Part shown: positions 6,411 to 10,478 of the stretch, in pieces
How positions within the stretch are numbered: the stretch's first letter is position 1
How the letters are laid out: the number at the start of each line of letters is the position of its first letter
DNA from: NBML01 sp029939535
GTDB lineage: Bacteria > Desulfobacterota > Desulfobacteria > Desulfobacterales > Desulfobacteraceae
Assembly (NCBI GenBank): GCA_029939535.1
Contig: JAOZST010000132.1
Coordinates: forward strand, 1-10,478
Direction: 5' to 3'
DNA length: 10,478 bases
Translations under genes and position numbers: made by a program
The notes under the pieces: generated by a model
The model's input: only the letters and a program-made list of their open reading frames with translations
Databases searched by the model: none
Told to the model about the DNA's origin: nothing

Positions 6411-6461
6411 GTTTTAGTGTGATTCCAGTTTTAGTGTGATTCCAGTTTTAGTGTGATTCCA
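6411..6461. repeat. three perfect 17-bp tandem repeats over the vapC 3' end
   Basis: GTTTTAGTGTGATTCCA is repeated exactly three times (6411-6427, 6428-6444, 6445-6461). The right-hand copy contains the last four codons of the toxin gene (LESH) and its stop on the - strand. The other two copies lie beyond the stop. The period is not a multiple of three. The identity of the copies points to recent slippage. Just left of it, GGGGGATAT also occurs twice (6381-6389, 6394-6402). Confidence 0.9.
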
Positions 6462-6855
6462 GGAGTCTATGCATTGTCAGAGTAGATTCAGGAAAGTTAT
6501 TTAGTATTTTTTTGTCTTCAGTTATTAATGAGACCCCAAGATCTTTAGCCAAATTTACAAATTCACAATCGTATGCTGTACACCCACTATGATGTGCCAA
6601 ACTTAGAACCTGCACTGAATTGATTTCATATTCATTTTTTTTTAATAATTCTTCAGCTGATTCAAAGATGTCAATTGCATCAGCCAGGGAAATTATATTC
6701 TTCTTTATGTAAAAAGAAAGAACATTTCTAAATTCACCTCGCCATAGCAGAGGAGCAGACCAGACAGGGTCTTTTTTAAATACTTGTTCCGCAAGAGAGG
6801 AATAGTCAGAATTAAGGTAAAAATAGCTTATGATATTTGTATCAACTACAATCAT
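6448..6855 (-). CDS. vapC: PIN-domain ribonuclease toxin, VapC-like
   Basis: This 135-residue protein is a single PIN domain and is expected to cleave RNA with Mg2+ when freed from its antitoxin. It begins MIVVDTNIISYF, and the acidic active-site residues are visible as Asp5, Glu41 (WRGEFRN), Asp96 (TAYDCEFV) and Asp114 (LITEDKKIL). The spacing and length are typical of VapC. The start codon overlaps the antitoxin stop in ATGA (6852-6855), indicating translational coupling. AAAGGA lies a few bases upstream of the start. The last codons lie in the rightmost of three 17-bp tandem repeats. It is visibly richer in A+T than the flanking metabolic genes, which fits acquisition by transfer. The RNA target is unknown. 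Confidence 0.9.
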   Translation of the reverse strand: MIVVDTNIISYFYLNSDYSSLAEQVFKKDPVWSAPLLWRGEFRNVLSFYIKKNIISLADAIDIFESAEELLKKNEYEINSVQVLSLAHHSGCTAYDCEFVNLAKDLGVSLITEDKKILNNFPESTLTMHRLLESH

Positions 6856-7094
6856 GGTCGTCCTTTCTCTTTTGCCTTTTGTAAAATATCCGGGGTGAGA
6901 AGGAATTTTTTTGTTTTTTGCCTAGATTGTTTAGCGCGGATTAGATAATGTTCCGGGTTAAATGGCTTACTAATTATTGTTTTTTCTATCAGACAGATAA
7001 TTTCACTATTAATGCTCCTGTGATTAATATTTGCCGTCTTCTTTAGGATTTTGTAAGTATGATCCGGGATATTTTTAACAGTGATATTTGGCAT
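6852..7094 (-). CDS. vapB: ribbon-helix-helix antitoxin (FitA/VapB-like)
   Basis: This 80-residue protein has an N-terminal ribbon-helix-helix DNA-binding domain (about 2-42). The strand is PNITVKNIPD, followed by helix 1 around HTYKILKKTANIN and helix 2 around SINSEIICLIEKTI, as in Arc/FitA-type antitoxins. The C-terminal half (about 45-80, basic, with KFLLTPDILQKAKEKGRP at its end) would wrap around the toxin. AAGGAAGAG lies just upstream of ATG 7094. It overlaps the toxin gene by four bases. It should bind its own promoter, where two TGGTTGCATTA direct repeats are found. Confidence 0.88.
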   Translation of the reverse strand: MPNITVKNIPDHTYKILKKTANINHRSINSEIICLIEKTIISKPFNPEHYLIRAKQSRQKTKKFLLTPDILQKAKEKGRP

Positions 7095-7120
7095 TGAACT
7101 CTTCCTTATTCCATAAGACC

Positions 7121-7167
7121 TGGTTGCATTATGGTATTATAATGGTTGCATTACTTGGAATTGTCAA
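7121..7167 (-). promoter_or_regulatory. toxin-antitoxin promoter with 11-bp direct-repeat operator
   Basis: Read on the - strand, TTGACA is at 7167-7162. CATTAT (7144-7139) follows at 17 bases and TATAAT (7141-7136) at 20 bases, so the -10 is near 7136-7144. On the + strand, TGGTTGCATTA occurs at 7121-7131 and again at 7143-7153, exactly 22 bases apart. One copy lies between -35 and -10, and the other covers the expected start of transcription. That placement suits autorepression by a ribbon-helix-helix antitoxin, which often binds repeats in phase with the helix. Confidence 0.6.
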
Positions 7168-7202
7168 GGATAAATGATATTATTATTGGATAAATTCAAT
7201 TA

Positions 7203-7254
7203 AAAGCAAAAGTCCTGTTGAAAACCGTAAGGTTTTCAACAGGACTTTTGCTTT
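7203..7254. terminator. bidirectional hairpin terminator of the ABC operon
   Basis: A perfect 24-bp stem (7203-7226 with 7231-7254) closes a GTAA loop. The tail is only moderately T-rich on either strand (CTTTTAATT on the -, GCTTTATTCTAAA on the +). It lies 49 bases past the stop of the ABC ATPase gene on the - strand, so it probably terminates that operon and insulates the toxin-antitoxin promoter. Its core matches the terminator at 6329-6375 except for compensated changes. Confidence 0.85.
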
Positions 7255-7302
7255 ATTCTAAATGACTTTCTATTCCAAAATTTATTCTAAAGTTTATCCC
7301 AA

Positions 7303-9402
7303 TTATGCATGAATCCGTTCTGATGGATCAGGTATAATGATGACCGGTTCTATTTTACTCAACTCTTCAATGGGTATATGACATTTGATCACATGCCGGT
7401 CTTTCACAATAATATCCAGCGGCGGTTCATTGTCACAGATATCACCTATTTTCCTGTGGCAGCGGGTGCAGAACGGACAACCCTTTGGTGGCTTCATTGC
7501 ACTGGGCAGGTTCCCTTCTAAAACGATTTTACGTTTGGTTATTTCAGGATCAGCAATGGGAACTGCAGATAACAGAGCCTCGGTATAGGGATGATAGGGA
7601 GGAGCAAATATTTCCTCTGTGGTTCCCCTCTCAAGGATATGTCCCAGATACATGACAACAATACGATCCGAAAGATAACGAACCACACTCAGATCATGGC
7701 TGATAAAAAGCAGGGTGGTTTTATGCTTGCGCTGGATATCCATTAAAAGCTCTGTTACAGCGGCTGCCACAGATACATCCAAAGCAGAAACCGGCTCATC
7801 AGCAATTACTATACTTGGATTCCCGGCAAATGCCCTGGCAATACCAATACGCTGTTTCTGACCGCCTGATAACTGCCTGGGTTTTCTAAAATAAAAATCC
7901 CTGGGCAGCTTGACAATATCCAGCAGATTCATGACCCGGTCAAAAACCTTTTTTTTGTCGGTCTCAATACCAAACTGCCTAATAACCCTTGATATCTGCC
8001 CCCCAATGGAATGGCTGGGGTTTAAGGTATCAAAGGGATTCTGAAAAACCATCTGCAGAGATCGAATCTGCTCGGTGGAACGGTCCCGAACCTCTATGCT
8101 TGAAATATCTTTGTCATTATGGCGTATTTCTCCATCTGTTCCTTTTTCCAACCCCATGAGAACTTTGGCAAAGGTCGATTTACCGCATCCTGATTCACCC
8201 ACAATGGCTACGGTTTCACTTTCATGGGCAGTAAAATTCAACTCTTCATTTGCCTTTACATGACGTACACTTTTCCCGGTAATCAACGCCATTAATGAGG
8301 AATCTTTTACCTCGTAGTATTTTTTCATACCATCGACTTCAAGGACCTGTTTGCCAATCTCTGTTGATTCCTTGACCTCTTCCTGGCCAAGATTCTTGTC
8401 GTGATCAATATCTTTATACCGCAGGCAGCGGACACGATGGTCAGATGCTCCGCCTTGGACATACTCCATTTTAAAATGATCTTTATCACACAGCCCCTGC
8501 TCAAAGTGATCACACCGTGGGCCAAAATAACATCCCGAAGGCCGTTCAAAAGGCAGGGGAAGCTGTCCCCGAATGGGCTTCAGAGGTGCAGCATTCTTAT
8601 CTGCAGTGGGCAGAGGAATACAGGAAAAAAGGCCGTGGGTATAGGGGTGCTTGGGCCAGTGAAAAAGAGAATTTATGGTTCCTTCCTCCACAACCTCACC
8701 GGAATACATCACAAATACCCGGTCGCAGGTCTCTAAAATCAACCCCAGGTTGTGGGAAATATAGATCTGGGAAGTCCCGAATTTTTTGCTGATATCTGCA
8801 ATGAGTTTCACAATCCCGGCTTCCACGGTAACATCCAAGGCAGTGGTGGGTTCATCCAGCAGCAATAGAGACGGCTTGGATAAAAGCCCCATGGCAATTA
8901 CAACCCGCTGCTGCTGGCCTCCGGACAACTGATGGGGATAAGACTCCATAACCCTTTCAGGATCAGGCAGGTTAACATCCCTCAGCATTTGCACAGATCT
9001 CTCCCGTGCTTTTTTATTGGAAATATCTTCATGGGCCAGGGGCACTTCCATGAGCTGGGTACTGATCTTAAGACTTGGGTTTAAAGAGGCAAAGGGCTCC
9101 TGATAGATCATTGATATTTCTGATCCCCTGATGCTGCGCAACTCATTTTCGCTCAAGGTGGTTAAATCACGGCCTTTGAACGTTATACTGCCGCCTGTAA
9201 TACCTCCGTTGGCACCCATGTACTGCATGATAGCCATGGCAACAGTTGATTTACCACAGCCTGATTCTCCGACAATCCCTATGGTCTCACCGGGCTTAAC
9301 TGTCAAGGAAAAATCAACAACAGCCGGTATCTCTCCGGCTCTTGTATAATATGAAATACATAGATCTTTACAAACCAGTACAGGTTCTTGCTTGTCATTC
9401 AT
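7303..9402 (-). CDS. fused DppD-DppF-type dipeptide/nickel ABC transporter ATPase
   Basis: This 699-residue protein carries two complete ABC ATPase domains that power uptake through a DppB/DppC-type permease pair. The first half has Walker A GESGCGKS (45-52), Q-loop Gln101, signature LSGGQQQR (159-166), Walker B LLLLDEP (179-185) and H-loop His217. The second has Walker A at 402-409, Gln454, LSGGQKQR (511-518), IVIADEP (531-537) and His569. Each is followed by the oligopeptide-transporter C-terminal extension with a cysteine cluster: C291, C297, C305, C326 and C642, C645, C648, C656, C674. In many bacteria these halves are separate genes, and the fusion resembles GsiA-like proteins. All catalytic motifs are intact in both halves. 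GAGG sits in TAAGAGGTAG directly after the upstream stop, 9 bases before ATG 9402. The transported solute could be a peptide, an opine-like compound or nickel, and cannot be settled here. Confidence 0.95.
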   Translation of the reverse strand: MNDKQEPVLVCKDLCISYYTRAGEIPAVVDFSLTVKPGETIGIVGESGCGKSTVAMAIMQYMGANGGITGGSITFKGRDLTTLSENELRSIRGSEISMIYQEPFASLNPSLKISTQLMEVPLAHEDISNKKARERSVQMLRDVNLPDPERVMESYPHQLSGGQQQRVVIAMGLLSKPSLLLLDEPTTALDVTVEAGIVKLIADISKKFGTSQIYISHNLGLILETCDRVFVMYSGEVVEEGTINSLFHWPKHPYTHGLFSCIPLPTADKNAAPLKPIRGQLPLPFERPSGCYFGPRCDHFEQGLCDKDHFKMEYVQGGASDHRVRCLRYKDIDHDKNLGQEEVKESTEIGKQVLEVDGMKKYYEVKDSSLMALITGKSVRHVKANEELNFTAHESETVAIVGESGCGKSTFAKVLMGLEKGTDGEIRHNDKDISSIEVRDRSTEQIRSLQMVFQNPFDTLNPSHSIGGQISRVIRQFGIETDKKKVFDRVMNLLDIVKLPRDFYFRKPRQLSGGQKQRIGIARAFAGNPSIVIADEPVSALDVSVAAAVTELLMDIQRKHKTTLLFISHDLSVVRYLSDRIVVMYLGHILERGTTEEIFAPPYHPYTEALLSAVPIADPEITKRKIVLEGNLPSAMKPPKGCPFCTRCHRKIGDICDNEPPLDIIVKDRHVIKCHIPIEELSKIEPVIIIPDPSERIHA

Positions 9403-9415
9403 AATTAGCTACCTC

Positions 9416-10309
9416 TTAATCACGTAATGAGATTTCACGCAGCCCGTCTGCCAATAGATTAAATCCGAGAATTAGTGAGGATATGGCTATACATGGAAAC
9501 AGGGTCATATGGGGAAAAACCATTGCCATTTGACGTGTTTCATTGACCATTCCACCCCAGTCAGGATCTGGTGGCGGCAGGCCAAGGCCCAGGAAACCAA
9601 GAACACCAATTGTAATAATAACATACCCGAGACGTAGGCAGGCATCCACAATAAGCGGGCCTCTGGCATTAGGTAAAATTTCAAACAGCATGATTCTCCA
9701 GTCAGACTCCCCCCTGGTCTGGGCAGCTGCCACATAGTCACGGTTGCGAAGGTCTAAGACAAGGCCTCGCACAATACGCATAATCCCCGGAGAAGAGGCA
9801 AAGGTAATTGCAATCACAATATTAAATCCCGAAGCACCAATGGTTGCAATAACGATGATATAAAGCACCAGCACTGGAAATGATAAAATAATATCAGAAA
9901 TACGAGAGAGGATGTCATCCACCAGACCTCCGCGGTATCCTGCCATAAGCCCCATTAAAATTCCTACTGTATAAGCACTCACAGTTGCAATGGGTGCATA
10001 AAAAAGAACGGTGCGGGATCCCCATACAATACGGGATAAAATATCACGGCCAAGATGATCCGTTCCCAGCCAGAATGTTCCACCCGATGCTGCCGCAGTA
10101 CCCGGTTTGGCAAAGGGCTGAATCGCTGCATTGGGGTCAAATTGTGCTATCAAAGGGGCAAAAATAGCCACGAACACCCAGAATAGAACCAGAAAAGCAC
10201 CGATCATTCCCACCCAGCTTTCCTTCAGGAGTCCAAAAGATTTTATGATACGCCACAGAGTGGCGCCATAGCCCACAGAGGGCATTTCAGTAATAGATTT
10301 ATTTGTCAT
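9416..10309 (-). CDS. DppC-type ABC transporter permease
   Basis: This 297-residue inner-membrane permease is of the dipeptide/oligopeptide/nickel class. It has an OppC N-terminal segment with the first membrane helix at about 33-55, then the typical extracytoplasmic stretch FWLGTDHLGRDILSRIVWGS (79-98), and further hydrophobic helices near 99-123, 138-158, 161-183, 226-244 and 268-288. The cytoplasmic coupling (EAA) loop is at about 195-215 (AAQTRGESDWRIMLFEILPN), followed by the conserved GFLGLGLPPPDPDWGGM (238-254). The length is normal. AGGAG just before ATG 10309 merges with the stop codon of the upstream permease gene. The gap to the ATPase gene is 13 bases. It forms the translocation channel with the DppB-like partner. 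Confidence 0.95.
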   Translation of the reverse strand: MTNKSITEMPSVGYGATLWRIIKSFGLLKESWVGMIGAFLVLFWVFVAIFAPLIAQFDPNAAIQPFAKPGTAAASGGTFWLGTDHLGRDILSRIVWGSRTVLFYAPIATVSAYTVGILMGLMAGYRGGLVDDILSRISDIILSFPVLVLYIIVIATIGASGFNIVIAITFASSPGIMRIVRGLVLDLRNRDYVAAAQTRGESDWRIMLFEILPNARGPLIVDACLRLGYVIITIGVLGFLGLGLPPPDPDWGGMVNETRQMAMVFPHMTLFPCIAISSLILGFNLLADGLREISLRD

Positions 10310-10321
10310 TTAAAGTTCTCC

Positions 10322-10477
10322 TTAACTGAAACGTATGCGGGGGTTAAGAAAGGTATAGCCGATATCCGCCAAGGTTTGTGAACTCACCGCCACAACCACT
10401 GCCACCATTGCACAGGCTTCTAAAAGTGCAATATCATTATTCAGGGAAGCTTCTAAGAGCAGTGCGCCGAATCCTTT
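10322..10477 (-). CDS. DppB-type ABC transporter permease, C-terminal end only
   Basis: Fifty-one codons are visible before the TAA at 10322-10324; the rest lies beyond the right edge. The frame reads through a hydrophobic helix (ALLEACAMVAVVVAVSS) and ends QTLADIGYTFLNPRIRFS, the usual end of DppB-type permeases (LxDxxYxxLDPRIRx). The gap to the next permease gene is 12 bases, with TAAGGAG joining the stop and the ribosome binding site. It is the expected heterodimer partner of the DppC-type permease. A solute-binding protein gene should lie upstream, outside the window. Confidence 0.9.
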   Translation of the reverse strand, partial: KGFGALLLEASLNNDIALLEACAMVAVVVAVSSQTLADIGYTFLNPRIRFS

Positions 10478-10478
10478 A

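Noticed and set aside
6411..6461. CRISPR-like repeat array
   Set aside because: The three 17-bp units are directly adjacent with no spacers, so this is a simple tandem repeat.
8401..8792. Overlapping + strand open frames opposite the ABC ATPase gene
   Set aside because: They fall within the linker and C-terminal extension of an intact, conserved ATPase gene and look like shadows.

Overview
The window looks like a chromosomal segment from an anaerobic deltaproteobacterium, most plausibly a sulfate reducer of the Desulfobacteraceae (Desulfobacula/Desulfobacterium-like). This is inferred from the gene types: a tungsten/molybdenum aldehyde:ferredoxin oxidoreductase (AOR), an MttB-superfamily methyltransferase without an amber codon, a DAO-family FAD oxidoreductase, and a dipeptide-type ABC importer. 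No rRNA or other taxonomic marker is present, so the assignment is tentative.

Left part (1-6375, all + strand). A possible remnant of another gene (3-95) is followed by an FCD-type GntR regulator (232-915), an AOR-family oxidoreductase (1234-3267), an MttB-like methyltransferase (3457-4926) and an FAD-dependent oxidoreductase (4986-6293). The block ends at a very strong hairpin terminator (6329-6375). A 318-base gap separates the regulator from the AOR. It carries a good sigma70-type promoter (1090-1118), and the palindrome TCTTTACAAAGA occurs twice in it, once just after the predicted start of transcription. A 162-base palindrome-rich element with AGGACCG/CGGTCCT ends sits between the AOR gene and mttB. 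The set is consistent with catabolism of a methylated amine or betaine. The methyltransferase would remove a methyl group to a corrinoid protein encoded elsewhere, the FAD enzyme would oxidise the remaining N-methyl or amino compound, and the AOR would oxidise an aldehyde product. The actual substrate cannot be read from the sequence.

Middle (6376-7302). A small, visibly A+T-richer island on the - strand holds a type II toxin-antitoxin pair: an RHH antitoxin (6852-7094) and a PIN-domain toxin (6448-6855), overlapping by ATGA. It has its own promoter with an 11-bp direct repeat placed two helical turns apart. Three perfect 17-bp tandem repeats run over the 3' end of the toxin gene. The island is bracketed by two long hairpins of related sequence (6329-6375 and 7203-7254) whose stems differ by compensated base pairs.

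Right part (7303-10478, - strand). This is the distal end of a peptide/nickel/opine-type ABC importer operon: the end of a DppB-like permease (running off the window), a DppC-like permease, and one polypeptide containing both ATPases (DppD-DppF fusion). Each stop codon abuts or merges with the next gene's ribosome binding site. The operon is convergent with the left-hand genes and ends at the 7203-7254 hairpin. Its solute-binding protein is not in the window.
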